Assembly: GCA_037957365.1 (NCBI GenBank)
Contig: JARHVA010003637.1
Coordinates: 1,241,001-1,305,000, forward strand
DNA: 64,000 bases
Direction of reading: 5' to 3'
Origin: Torreya grandis
Lineage: Eukaryota; Streptophyta; Pinopsida; Cupressales; Taxaceae
This document shows positions 47,587-60,599 of the stretch, piece by piece (positions within the stretch are counted from its first letter, which is position 1; the number at the start of each line of letters is the position of its first letter). The translations under genes were made by a program, and so were the position numbers. The notes under the pieces are model-generated. The model was given only the letters and a program-made list of their open reading frames with translations, did no database searches and was not told where the DNA came from.

Positions 47587-50009
47587 TGTTACATCCTGAT
47601 TCCTTCCTAAGAAAAATATTTGACTATATGTGGATATTTAAAGTTGACACACTTGATTTGCTTATATTTTGACTAAGAATTGAGTTATATGTTGTCATGG
47701 GATAGGAGGATATTACTTAGGTTACATGATCATGCTAATATGAATTAGTTATAAGTATATGTTTACTTTATGATCATGTTGATTTGTCATTTTAGATATA
47801 TTTATGATGAATGTATATCATGAATTTTATGTTCTAACTACCTACCTTGTTGTGAGGTTGATGAAGGAGAACTCATCCCTTAGAGCACGATGGAGGGAGA
47901 GCATCATCAGAGAGGGTGGCATATATGGAGATGTTGGAGAATAATAGATAAATTAGATGAAACCTTGCATACACCACTTTAAATATTATATGTTAAGTGC
48001 ATTTCTTGAATGGTTAGCATTAGTACATTTCTTATGATATCTACACTTGGATAATTGCATATGTGTGTGTGTGCTAGCTTAAACTTATGCTTACATGATA
48101 CAACCTCGTGTGGTTAGTTGTGTCTAAGCACATTTAATGTTTATATGTAAGTAATTTAGTATGATTTGGATAAGCTATATTGTCATATTTTTTGTGAAAT
48201 TAATTAATTGAATTTTATATTAGAAAACATAGAAATAGAAAAAAAAATAGGGGGTTATTTTAAAAACATAAAAAAGCTGAAAAAAAAGAATGAATTTAAA
48301 AATATAGTGACTTAAGGATTTATAATAAAAAAGCCACTAAAAGTAGGAAAAACACCATAATTATTTCTTAAAAGGAAGAAAAAATACGGAAAAGGGAAAA
48401 TCATGAAAAGTTTCAGAATAAAGTTGAGAAAAACAAAAAGAAAGTTTTTTTCTTAAAGTGTATTACTTAGGGAAAAAATAGAAAGGGAGAATAACATAAA
48501 ATAAAAAATATATAAAAGGAGGGTGCATTGGGGATAAATAACAAGTAAAAAGTATGAAGGTAGATGAAGGAGAATGAAGACAAGTTGAATTAATAAAGTG
48601 GTGGACTAGTTGATGGCAATAAAATGTTATAAATATGTTAGTAATGTTTTAAATTCAGGGATAGGAATATAGTTTTTTTTTGGAAAAAAATATTTTACTC
48701 TTATTATATATGAAATTTATTAAATTTAATAATTCATGAGATATATAAACATTTTATAAGAGGTAATATATAAATATGGATATCATACATCTATATTGCT
48801 AAATTAGATGCTACATTTTAATTAATAAAGACTTGGTCATGAATTGACTGATATACAAATATATAAGACTGACCTAGTCATGTATTGGTAGATGTATATG
48901 GGTTAGAATAATAGAATATGGTAATAGGGATTATCATAGGGTATAGCATGTTTGGAAACAAAATGGGGTAGTTGTAATCTATACTTAAATATGTATTTTA
49001 CCTAGGTGGTATAAACTATAGTCATTATTTCTAGTATGCAATAGAAAATAATATAAGATTCATTCATACATTTGATAGAATAATTGTGTGCTTACATTAA
49101 TCCTATCTTTAGCATGTTATATGATGTGTTCTTTAGTAGGATGTAAGTTAAATGAATCTTGTGGTTGAATTGTATTTGACCAATCTATATTATTGATATG
49201 GAGTAAGGAGTGAGATAGACTTCACTACCCTGCTAGTATCATAATGACAAATAAAGGTAGTCTAATCAAGTGGTGTGTATGAATTTCATTAATATATAGA
49301 TCACCATTAATTATTATTCTTAAAACTTTAGCTAAAGTATGTTTAATGAGACATTATCTTTTTATGAGTATGATTTACATGTTGTGTGATATCTTGCAAT
49401 AGAACAGGTTTTCTATGACACACTACATGTTTAATTTTATAAATTATACAACACATGATTACTTGCTTGTCTCTCTAGATTCTCATGTCATAACTATCTA
49501 CTCGTACATGAAGGTATGTCCATTCCTTGATGGGATTAGAGTAGGGGATCATTGGTTTATGGTTAGTGTGAAAAATTGTTTGGATGATGCTCTCCCTCCC
49601 CATACTAGTACTACTTATCGAGATGACATTTGAGATTGCCTTAGATACTTGAGTTTTAAAATTATGCTTCAAGGGAGCCATGTATCCTATATGTACATTA
49701 TATTGTATTGTACTTATTATTGAATATTTTCATGAAGAGTTATAATTACTTATTATTGTACATTGATAGTGGTGGTTGTAGACTTGTATCAACTATGACA
49801 GAGTTAATATAATTACTTTACATATTTTCATTATAATGTGCACTAATAATATTAGAGATAAATGATATGTGATTTAATTTGATTGTTTTATACTACCACA
49901 CTTTTAGTATTTCATATGGTCTTTGTAGTTTCATGTGGTGTAATCTATTTTTGGTATATGCATTAAAAAAATTCACGTATTTCTAGTTAGCCTTAGTGGG
50001 GTTATTACA
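47587..50009 (+). repeat. E3 5' LTR
   Basis: It begins TGTTACATCCTGATTCC and ends GGGGTTATTACA. The first 1.3 kb matches 51883-53192. The distal part (49381-49710) also matches the fragment at 840-1170. The alternative is a 1.3-kb LTR ending near 48900, but no primer site is seen there. Confidence 0.65.
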
Positions 50010-50027
50010 TGTGATATTAGAGATATG
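50010..50027 (+). other. E3 primer-binding site, tRNA-Met-like
   Basis: TGTGATATTAGAGATATGG follows TTACA. It resembles the common plant site TGGTATCAGAGCCATGG with C-to-T and G-to-A type changes. Confidence 0.5.
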
Positions 50028-51871
50028 GCTCAAAATATAGGACCTAATGAGTCCATTATAATTTGTATGTCTTTCTATTCACTAGTATGAACCTAGTGAC
50101 GTGAAGTATTGCACTGATATTTTGGAGTTATAGTGCCTTAGTGTAGAACCATGTTACACCATGATTAGACATTTGAAACTTGCTAGATCCTCCTATATGG
50201 CTTGGTAACATTTATAAGTATGAGACATTCATGAAATGTGTGTGGAGAACATTGAGTGTGTACCCTTAGTATCAATTTTAACCTTTGATTTTTTAAGGGG
50301 TTGTTTTATCGAGTGTCCCAATGGTGATGGTTGTATATGATGTTTGGGTAGGTGAGTAAATAGCATAGTTCATGAGCTATGAACAAGAGTTCCATAGAAT
50401 ATTATTGATATTTTAGATCTAACACCTTGAGTATAGTTACATCTTTCCACTTGTGACTTTTTAGAGTCACTACATTATCTAACATGTGAATGTAGATGAC
50501 GTGGAGTGGCAAACCATGAATTTATATTAATTGTAGATTAAGAATTATAAATCGATTATAATTGTTATATTATTATATACCATTGATTAGATTGATATTA
50601 TTATCTTGTTTAGAGAATGTTTATTTGAAAATATATTTATTTACCTTCTCTAAGAGTGATTAGAGTATAATATGTGTGGGACATCTCATTAGTCTAAAAG
50701 GGTTGAGAGAAACTTTTAATTTATTGTGTACTACTCAAGCAATTAGGGATATATTGTATCAGTTATTACCTTTATAAGTTTGTAAGGATGGTGTGATCCT
50801 TGAAATTTTACGTCATGTTAATTTTAAAATTATTAACTCTTGACTATGAATATAACATAATAAGTTAAAATGTGAAATATAATACTAGTTATGGTTGGCT
50901 GATGGTAACTTAATATAATTACAAAATAATTGTATGATTTTTTTGGTATGCATGTCAATACACATAAAATTATTTATCATGTATTATTTATTTCTATGAT
51001 TTGTTAGTATAGAAATGTGATTTATTTAACCTTGTGCATATTTTGGAGATCACTAGGTCATGGAGACCTAAGGAAAGAGTGGTGAATTAGGAGCAAGAGT
51101 AGTAAGTGATAGGATTGGATCCTACTTAGAATCACATTGACTCAGTAGTTACTAAGTTTGGATCTAATAGATGAACTTGTCAAATCTAGGATTAACAGAC
51201 AAACTTGTCAAATTTAGTCATATGGCCATACACATATACATAGTGGAACATTTATTACTTAATTTTATATGCATTAAAAAAGTATAGTTTTTAGTTCCTA
51301 TTCATCATCATACTTGCCTCGAGATCTATATAGTAGTGAAATTATTGACATGTTATACTTATCAGGAGCTACATAGGGTAGCGATAGTATTAACTTATAT
51401 AGATCATTTTTGCCAAATTCCTTAATTAATTTTCTCTAGAGTGTGAAAAACACTCACTAGGTTAGAAAAATGCATAGAAGGACTGGAACATGTAGTGAAA
51501 CTCTCCTTGGTCATTTATTTTGGCTTCTATGATGATCTCATGTGCTCTTGGGAAGTTAGTGAAACTTTCACCAAGATATGTATAGGTCGGTCTTGCATTT
51601 TTGGACACCAAAGTGGTTATAATAAACCAATCAATGTAAGAGACACTAGCAAATCTTATTTTCATAATAGGGAAATGTCACAGAGCATGGTCTTATGGGA
51701 CCAACAATATGAAATAGAACTATTTAGGAAAACTTTGAGGAGTTTTACAGGTGAATTTTGCATTTATTACTTGATTTGATACTATAATATCATGTTATAT
51801 TTTTGTTAAACAATGATTTTAATTCAGAACTTATGTTTGAATAAGAGTCATTCAAGATGATGACTAGCTTT
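50028..51871 (+). other. E3 internal region, no recognised domain
   Basis: Both strands are full of stops. The open frame at 51495-51779 and its antisense partner (51462-51665) look protein-like in composition but match no retroelement domain I know. Confidence 0.4.
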
Positions 51872-51882
51872 AGGGGGAAGGA
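51872..51882 (+). other. E3 polypurine tract
   Basis: AGGGGGAAGGA lies directly before TGTTACATC. Confidence 0.8.
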
Positions 51883-53192
51883 TGTTACATCTTGATTCCT
51901 CACTAAGTAAACTATTTGATTATCCATGGATATTTATAGTTAACACATCTAAGTTGGTTATATTTTAACTAAGATTTAAGATATATGTTGTTATAGGACA
52001 GTAGGATATTGCTTAGGTTACATGATCACATTTATATGAGTTAGTTTTAAGTATATGTTTACTTTATGATCATGTTGATTTTTCATTTTAGCTATATTTT
52101 ATGATGAATGTATATCATTATTATTAAGGTCTAACTGTCTACCTTATTATGATGTTGATATAGGAAAACTCATCCCTTAGAGCATACCAGAGCGAAAGCA
52201 TCATCAGAGAGGGTTGCATAGACAAAAATATTAGAGGATGATATAGAAATAGGTTATAACCCTACACACACCATATTAAATAGTATATGTTAGGTGCATT
52301 ACTTTAATGGTTATCATTAGCATATTTCTTATGATATCTACACTTAGAAGTTGCATGTGTGTGTGTTAGTTTAAACTTATTCTTATTTTATGCAACCTCA
52401 TGTGGATAGTTGCAAGTAAGCACATTTAATTTTTATATGGAATTAATTTGGTATGATTTGGATCAACTATTAGATTCATATTATTATGAAATTAAGTAAT
52501 TGAATTTTATATTAGAAAACATAGAAATAGAAAAAAGGGGGAGGGGCTATTTTATAACATAAAAAGATAAAAAAAGAATGACTTTAAAAATATAGTGACT
52601 TAAGGATTTATAATAAAATTAAAATAAAAAACAAAGCCATTAAAATTAGAAAAAAAATCACCATATTCATTTCTTAAAAGGAAGAAAAAAGAGGAAAAAG
52701 GGAAAATCATGGAAAATTTTGGAATAAAATTGAGAAAAACAATTTTTTTTTTGAGTGCCATACTTAGGGGGAAAAAAGGGAGAATAACAAAAAATTAAAA
52801 AATAAATAAAAGGAGGGTGTAGTAGGGAGAAATAAAAAGTAGAAAGGATGAAGGTAGAGAAAGGAGAACGAAAACAAGCTGAAGCAAGAAAGTGATGGAT
52901 CAGTTGATGGCATTGGAATGCTATAAACATGTTAGTACTATTTTAAATTTAGGGATAGGAATATATTTTTTTGGGGAAAAAAATATTTTATTCTTATTAT
53001 ATATGTAGTTTATTAAATTTACTTAGTCATGGGATATGAAATCATTCTAGAAGAGGCAATATATAAATACGGATATCATATGTTTGGATCATTGAATTAG
53101 ATGCTACATTTTAATTAATAAAGATCTGGTCATGAATTGAATGATATATAAATACATAAGATTTACCTGGTCATGTATTGGTAGATGTATAT
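51883..53192 (+). repeat. E3 3' LTR, first part
   Basis: It begins TGTTACATCTTGATTCC and is similar to 47587-48899 up to TTGGTAGATGTATAT. After that the sequence differs, with a TTA microsatellite starting about 60 bases later. The distal LTR half was deleted, replaced or displaced. Confidence 0.85.
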
Positions 53193-53253
53193 ACATAATC
53201 ACTGCATTTTTAAATAGTCAAATTTATGCAGATATAGCTAGATCATTGCACTC

Positions 53254-53323
<70 letters not shown>
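53254..53323. repeat. (TTA)n microsatellite
   Basis: About 23 trinucleotide units. It creates a spurious poly-Tyr frame. Confidence 0.97.
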
Positions 53324-53324
<1 letters not shown>

Positions 53325-54378
53325 AAATTTAATTATTGTATTGTGATTTAAATACAAATATAAGGTGATTTGGTAGTCCCTACATCAAATAAACAATTAT
53401 TATTTATATTCATTATGTTGAATTTGTTTTATATTCATTGTAAAGTAAAAATAGAGAGACAACAATCTTATGGAAAACCACACAATATAAGGCATTTTAC
53501 CTTAATGCATACATAAAAAGAGTTGCATATCAGTGAAAGGATACAATAGAATAAGTATGGGGATTTGAAAATATGATATTTATTCCTAGATATGGTGATA
53601 AAAAATTGGTATTTATTATTAACTTTAAATATATTTAAATCATTGAAGTAGCAACATACTTAAGAAGACTCATATGCTGAATCAAATCACTGAGTTTTAA
53701 ACATGGTTAGCATAATAAATTAAATTAGTGTATTTTTAGTACTGATATAGAATAAATTATATTTTCTTAATTACCTTTCACTATAAATCATCATAATGGT
53801 GACTTGTAATATTTATTTCTCAACATTTTACTCTGCTTGCTTCTCACAACTACACGAAGGTCAATTGGTTTCTACCATATGTAGAATAAAATGGAATAAT
53901 ACTGCTCTCTAGAGTTGTTGCAATAAAATATGCTCCAAGAAGAGGATTTAAATTAACCATTCTTGATTGGGTATAGTAATTGTGCTATAACATATAAATC
54001 AACTAAAGTTGATTGATCTGAGTATTATTCTACTCTTGGGGAGAGAAACATGTGATATCACTTGGGTGATATGCTTTTTGGGCCTGATTAAAAGGTCTTA
54101 AAATATTTTTAGGGTAACTATTTGTTTATTTAGATAGATCTAAAAATATATAAAAACATGTGTTCATAATCCCTTATGTAGTGATAGAGATATTTTGACA
54201 ATTCAAGAAATGAACAAATTGCCAAAGTGTCATAATAGGAAAAATCCATCACTATATACTAGAAATGATATTAAAAATTTCTTGTAATAATAGGATAGTT
54301 TTTAAATACTCTAAATATAGTGTAATATTTTATAATAAAAATGTAACTGATCAAGATATTGTGGCAAGACAAAAATAT

Positions 54379-54383
<5 letters not shown>

Positions 54384-54441
<58 letters not shown>
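54384..54441. repeat. (TA)n microsatellite
   Basis: About 58 bases of alternating T and A. Confidence 0.97.
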
Positions 54442-54443
<2 letters not shown>

Positions 54444-56472
54444 TTCAATTATATTATATCACTATGATATATTAGAGCATTTTAACCATGAACATAACTT
54501 AGGAACCAAGTGAATAAGACTACCAAAATATAAGATCCTTGATCAATATGTTATGTCCTCTTTTGTGCATGGAAGATTTGGTATAATGGTAATATAATAG
54601 GTAGCGTTATAAGATCATGATCATGTTAGATATCTTAATCTAAAAGTAGATGTTATTTTTGATATATGATCTAAAACATATTTGCATTTGTACATCCATT
54701 AATTTGTACCTTTAATTTGGCCATTTTATAGTAATATGTGCCATGCTATACTCTCAAGATATATTTATGAATATATTATTTGCCAAACATATGTTTACAT
54801 GAATAGATGTATGTAAAAAAGAGTTAATGGTAATGGTATTATCTATCTTACATGTTTAAATGGTAATGGTTATTTAGGTTAAAAATGTATGCCTCTAAGT
54901 AATGAATATGGGTGTATCATGTGGTACACCTCTAAGTTTGTAAAAAAACATAAAATAATTAGTCATGAGACCCAAAAAATGGATAAACCATGTTAACATA
55001 AATATAAGATTATAACCAAGTGTAAGGTCATGTTCATGTACAACATAATTGAGTATATGGGAGATTCTTTATTAATACATATAAGTGAACATTGATATAG
55101 TATTTGCATATTATTGGAGTTCTTTCATATGATGCATGTTATGATAAACAAGTAATCATATAAAGGAAATATACCTATAGTTAAATAAATGGTTAGAATG
55201 AGTTTTAAGGTGTCTGAGGGACTAAAATTATAAACATAAGAAATTAGTCTATAGAAACATAATTAAGCTATCTAAAGGAAAGATTATGGTATAACTTGGT
55301 TGTGAATTATCTAACACTTTATAAATAACATGACAAATTGTTGTTATATATTTTCATACGATAATGGAAACTAGTGAGTGGTACATATTATGAGTAGCTT
55401 ATAATGTATAAGTGTTTAGGCATATATATCATATAATAGTGCATCAATGTATATGCCTATAAATTATGTTTATTCTAATAACTAGAATGTAGTATAACCT
55501 AGGGTATACCCAGGTGGTATAACCCATACTTGCTTGATTATTATTTATGAGTGTAGGTCATTTATTTATTGAAATCATACTTTTTATTATGTGTATTTAT
55601 GTAGGTATGAACTATGATATTATGGTATATCATATATTACTATAGTGTAAATGTATGTTAAACCCAAATGGTACATAATGTAATTGATATGTCTAGACGC
55701 ACACCTATGTTTGACTAATTTAATGTATGCATGTTGGTTATTATTATGAATAGTGTGTTTTGTGATATTTGGTATGACTTTGTATATGTGAGAATACAAA
55801 CTTTAATATTTTAATAAATGTTATGATAGTATATTATTGTGTTCTATGGGAACTATGACTTGTTTCATTATATCTAAGTTACTTGAATAATTGTTTATGT
55901 TTCCATGTTTTAGGACTATTTATATGACTAATCATAGAAAAATAGTAGATAAATCTTTGTTAGGCACAAAATTTTGGATAATTACTTTGGTATTTTGGCA
56001 TGGAACTGACATGATGCAAAAGTATTATAGTGCAGAGATACTAGGGCACAGTACTAGATTGGCACAAAAGCACTATGATGTAGAACCAACAAGGTGAAAA
56101 AGGACAAGGGCATGAAAACACTAGTATGATACGACCTAGTAAAAGAGGTGATATAAATATAAGTATATTGAGATAATATGACTTAGAAAAACATTGAAAT
56201 ACTTGGGGAGTGTATGGGAATTGGGATATGGTTAAGGAGTGATTCTCAAGGTCCATCCAAACCTTATCCATAATGAGTTTTGTACCTACTCATAAAGAGA
56301 TAGATATATGGTAGTAAGGATCTAGCATAGAATGTATATATAAGGGGTACAAAGGCTTGAGTCATTAGGATAAATTACTTAATAAACTACCATGACTCTC
56401 AGTTCATAGAGAGTTCATTGACCATTTACTCATGTCATTTATGTTATAAATACTTGATCCAGGAAAAACAAG

Positions 56473-56480
56473 TATAAATA
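56473..56480 (+). promoter_or_regulatory. Probable TATA box in the E4 5' LTR
   Basis: TATAAATA followed by CCCCTATATGAAAGCATTGT, about 490 bases before the inferred LTR end (56970). Confidence 0.45.
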
Positions 56481-56976
56481 CCCCTATATGAAAGCATTGT
56501 AAAGTGATAGATTTTGGATATCATATTGTAAATCATAATATATAATTATGGAGATTAAAATTAGTTCTAATTTTCATGTTCCACTTGATTGATAGTTAAG
56601 CATATTTGGTAGGTTTGCATTGAGTACCTATAGTTGTAACTTAATATGAGATCTATGCCAACTTTTACTTTTTCTGAGTATAAAATTATAAACTTCATGG
56701 CATTTATCTACATAATTTTGGTTATTGAGATTAATGATACAAGGATAAAGGTAATGTATCTCTTTTTCTATGTAACTTATAATCAAATATAAGTTTGAAC
56801 CTAAAGAATATGACTAATATGTTACTGTACAACATAACCCATGAGAATTGGTATCTAAATGCATGCTTCGAGTGAGCATGAAAGACCATATTATTTTGTG
56901 AAGGGACAATGTGATAGATCATTGGGGCTAAAATTCAGCACCTAAAACATTATTGAAGAATAAAAACCCAAAATTT

Positions 56977-56993
56977 TGGTTCTATTGCTGGGA
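56977..56993 (+). other. E4 primer-binding site, decayed tRNA-Asp type
   Basis: TGGTTCTATTGCTGGGA corresponds to the plant site TGGCGCCGTTGCCGGGG. Most differences are C-to-T or G-to-A, several at CpG positions. It lies six bases after ACCCA, the probable LTR end. Confidence 0.6.
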
Positions 56994-57984
56994 CCTATAG
57001 CACTTGTTGCATAATAATGTAAGATGCTTGAGTGTATCATCCTTGAGAGTATTGATCAATTGATTAATGGGGTTGAGGATAATTTTATGTTTACTTACCT
57101 TAAACCAAGAATTTTCATGCATCAACAAGTATAAAAAAATCTTTATAGTACATTATAATAAACTTTCTTTGTTGAAATCTTAGTTCATTTACATACTTGG
57201 CTATTTTTTTATGCTCAAGGTAGATCATGAAAAATTATGAGAAGATAGCCTTGGATGTTATAATGATAAAGAGATTTAGCATGACTAAGAAAATGATGGA
57301 CATGATCTATTAACATTTGGTGGAGAGGAGTGTTAAATAGCTACATTTTAGAGTATGTTGTAACCACTTATTCTTGTCCTAAAGAGGCCAAGTTTTAGTT
57401 TCTCAAAGAATCACATGGCCAATATATTAGACATTTCCCATTAGAAATAAAGAATTTATTCATTGATTTTGGGGTTGAAACTATGCCAGTGGATAGGTAA
57501 ATACATCTTTTCCTGAGCCACATGTTTAGAAGGGGAATAGAGAAGAGTTGGTAAAGGAATTTAGGTTCAAAATGGTAGCCAGTCAGCAAGCATTATGGAA
57601 GTAGAAATATAATGAATCTCAATAGAGGATCATAGGAGTAAGAAGTGTGGGAAGGGATCAGGAGAACTCAAGAAGTGTTATTAGGATCTAAAAAGAATCA
57701 AAAACACATAAAGATGACCCCATCAATTTTGAACAACACCTTATGCCACTTTATTCATATGAAGGAAAAAATAGTTAGATAGCAAAAATCGAAGAACCAA
57801 GTTTGAACAAACTAATCTCCCTAACCATAGTGTGTGCTTATGATTTTCAATTAGATGAATTACATATACATAATTGGGATACAAAAGCATGAAATCATAA
57901 ATTGATCCTATAAGGGATATTATAATTGAGCCCATTATAACTCATACATAGTTAACACTTTATTTCCCTCTTCAATGGAATTTC
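56994..57984 (+). other. E4 leader
   Basis: About 1 kb without a recognised domain. Short coding-like pieces (for example FPLEIKNLFIDFGVETMPVD near 57440) are not assigned. Confidence 0.45.
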
Positions 57985-58652
57985 ATGGCTCAACTTAGGA
58001 TGTCTGGAGGACCTAGCATTTAGAGTGGATATATTATAGGCCAAAATATAATTAATCAATAAGATAGCATGCCCCACATCATAGGAATTACTATTGTAGG
58101 CACTAAAGGTGGACTAGGAGGTGGCATGGGAGGAAGTAGTGTACTTCCCAGTCAAGGAATAATATTTGGGGGTTCTCAAAAACCACCAATACAATCACCT
58201 CAACTACCAATAGTGTATTATGAAATGGAACTTCACCTACCTAAATATTGAGACATAGAGAATGCTTTAGAACATTCCCATAAGTAAGAACTTATTTTGA
58301 GGGCATGATGCATCACTTCTTCTAAGTGAAAAGCCACATAATTCGCAACCACACTTTTAGAAAGAACACATAATTGGTATAGAAAGTTTGACCCTCTAAA
58401 AGTGGTAGTTGAATATGATCGTCTCAAAATAACATTCCTTCAAGGATTTGACATTCTCAAATTTGAGAAATAAATTATTGCCACGCTAAAAGATATAAAT
58501 TAGGAGCTCACTGAAAGTGTATGGGAATATGATGCAAGGTTCCAAACACTTCTATCAAATTATCATTTGAAATCAATGTTTCTCATAATTCATAATGGTT
58601 CATGGGAGGTTTGTTACTTATTTTTCAATGAACATTTGTTAAGCATGGGATA
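57985..58652 (+). pseudogene. gag: E4: gag, first part
   Basis: The frame opens with an ATG at 57985, in phase with the longest open stretch (58069-58251). A Gly-rich, then Pro-rich N-terminus (GGLGGGMGGSSVLPSQGIIF, PPIQSPQLPIVYYEMELHLP) is followed by the core: ERTHNWYRKFDPLKVVVEYD, ITFLQGFDILKFEK, LTESVWEYDARFQTLLSNYH. The block ESVWE.D.RF..L marks a plant gypsy Gag core. Stops interrupt it. E5 cuts it at 58653. Confidence 0.75.
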
Positions 58653-58766
58653 TGTTGAGAGGGGGGTGAATCAATATATCATATATATTATACATTTTAC
58701 TTAATCAAATTCCACTTAACCATACATTCAAGATATGTAATAAAATTGAAACAATAATATACACCA

Positions 58767-58803
<37 letters not shown>

Positions 58804-59456
58804 ATATTTTTATGTGGAAACCCAATATAGGAAAAACCATAGAGAATAATCTTAAGTATATAAATGAGCACTAACTCAAATTACAAAACTTGTAAGCACC
58901 AACTTTTAGGAGCACCAACCCCTTTTTTGAGCACCAACATAGTAATGATTTGTGAGCACCAACCCCTTTTATGTATAAAACATAACTATCTCTCAATGTT
59001 GCTTTCTCAACAAATGATATAAATTTACAATATCTCTTTTTATTCTTTCATCTTTTCTTATATAAAATAATTATAAACAACACAATCTCTTTCATATTTA
59101 AAATGGTTTACTAAGCCACCTTTTATAGCTTTCCAAATGACCTTTGGCATTCACCTTTTGTGAATATTCAATTCACATGGAAAATGGCACCAAACTTGCA
59201 TGACCCTTCGAATCCTTTCATTTGAAAAGTCACATGGTGACCCTTCATGAGTAAATGCATCCTTTCCCCTTTTGTCTTTATTTGGTGACTCTTTGAATTC
59301 TTCATGGGCCCTCTTTTGACTTTATACAACCAGAAATATATTCATCTACTTTAGCCAAAATATGATCATTAAAAAACACCATTAGACATTAAATTATGTA
59401 AGGCCTTTGTCACCAATAATGTTAGACATTTGACATCAATGACAATATTTCTAACA
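58653..59456. mobile_element. E5: ~0.8-kb insertion (TRIM or solo LTR) in the E4 gag
   Basis: It begins TGTTGAGAGGGGGGTGAATC and ends ATATTTCTAACA, so the ends form a short imperfect inverted TGTT.AGA / TCTAACA pair with TG...CA termini. It has no coding. It contains a GA microsatellite, then TTTATGTGGAAACCCAATAT and GGAAAAACCA, a combination familiar from short non-coding plant LTR elements. Gag coding is present on both sides. No clean target duplication is seen (GGATA before, AAATT after). Confidence 0.6.
58770..58801. repeat. (GA)n microsatellite in E5
   Basis: 32 bases of alternating G and A. Confidence 0.95.
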
Positions 59457-60150
59457 AAATTATCCTAGAAGACTTTCACTATCCCTCATGAAGCTTTGTA
59501 ATCCACCCTATGTGTTGAAACTATTGGTAGTATTGACACTAGGATTAGTTCCTTCATGGAAGCCCAAATAGCTTTAATGGAGTCACAAATTAAAAAACTA
59601 ACTGTAAAAAATGCATATGATACTCGTAATGGTCTTTAGTACACCAATTGCAAGACTAAAGGACATAACCAAAGCAACTACCCACATAAAAATATTTATG
59701 CTATACTAAAGTAGTCATGTGAAATATACCATAAAGATCATGATGTACACTTTTATCCTCTCTTTCAGTGAGATACACATTCTAATGTATTTGATTATTG
59801 TAAAATATGTGATTCCTACACCCATGACATAAATCATTATCAGTTAATTAGTGATATCCATGAATCATGCATGTGTAGTATACATCAAACGACTATTTCT
59901 AACAATCAAGATAATGGTGGATATTATGGTCAAGGTAGAGGATGAGGATGAAGAGTTGGTCATTTCCCACCAAGAAAATTTTATAAGTGTGGATCCCTAG
60001 ACCACTATAAAACATATTGTCTAGTTTACCTTACACGTGATTTTTATAAAAAGTACCATTAGTTAGAAGAATGTCATAAATTTTAGATGGCCATCACTAA
60101 GGAGAGAAATTAAAAGGGTGTAAGAATGATTCATATTGAGAAACCACACT
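59457..60150 (+). pseudogene. gag: E4: gag, second part with zinc-knuckle remnants
   Basis: After E5 the frame gives ETIGSIDTRISSFMEAQIAL, then YTNCKTKGHNQSNYP, in which two Cys of a CCHC knuckle have become Tyr. Further Cys/His clusters follow: CEIYHKDHD, FDYCKICDSYTHDINHYQL, a Gly-rich NNQDNGGYYGQGRG, and FYKCGSLDHYKTYC. Multiple knuckles suggest an RNA-binding Gag C-terminus. About five stops interrupt it. Confidence 0.7.
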
Positions 60151-60599
60151 ATCATGTGCATTCAATCACCTTAATAGGTCAAACATTAAATATCACTATG
60201 TGTAGCAGAGGACAATCTCAATCTACATCTACTCCTACTAAGAAGTTACAACATGAAGAGCATCAAGTGAGGAAGTATCCTGATGCCCAACAATAGAAGG
60301 ATGTGCTCCATGATGACATGATGTTGGTATGAGAACTATAAGGAAAAATTCAACTTCTTAAGGACCAAGAATCAATTTAACGTGTTAATCTATAGAAGGT
60401 AATAGATCCTCAAAACATGGCATGAGATGATTTTCAAGAAATTTGAAAGCATATGTTGGATGAAGACATTCTCCCATAACTAAGTGATTGGATTAAGAAT
60501 CATGTATAGGACCCAATTTATTATCAACCTCAAATGACTTGACAAACTAAGGATCATAATTTAAATCATGATTAGTAGTAAGATACCTGTATTCTCCTA

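Larger units (their letters stand above)
47587..53192 (+). mobile_element. E3: LTR retrotransposon with incomplete 3' LTR
   Basis: A direct repeat (47587-48899 and 51883-53192), a purine tract (51872-51882) and a tRNA-Met-like primer site (50010) define it. The primer site places the 5' LTR end at 50009, so the LTR is about 2.4 kb and the 3' copy is recognised only for its first 1.3 kb. The internal part (50010-51882) is under 2 kb and shows no gag or pol domain that I recognise. It is therefore a decayed or non-autonomous element. Confidence 0.75.
53193..56300. other. Gene-free stretch between E3 and E4
   Basis: No gene is recognised. It contains two microsatellites and two short inverted repeats (54911-54930 and 55502-55523). 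Its right part may belong to the 5' LTR of E4, whose start cannot be placed. Confidence 0.5.

Noticed and set aside
52667..52930. Minus-strand Phe/Pro/Ser-rich frame
   Set aside because: It is the reverse of a purine-rich stretch inside the E3 3' LTR, present in decayed form in the 5' LTR too.
53141..53332. Open frame ending in poly-Tyr
   Set aside because: It is a translation of the (TTA)n microsatellite.
54265..54513. Open frame of 82 codons with an Ile-Tyr run
   Set aside because: It is created by the (TA)n tract and has no protein features outside it.
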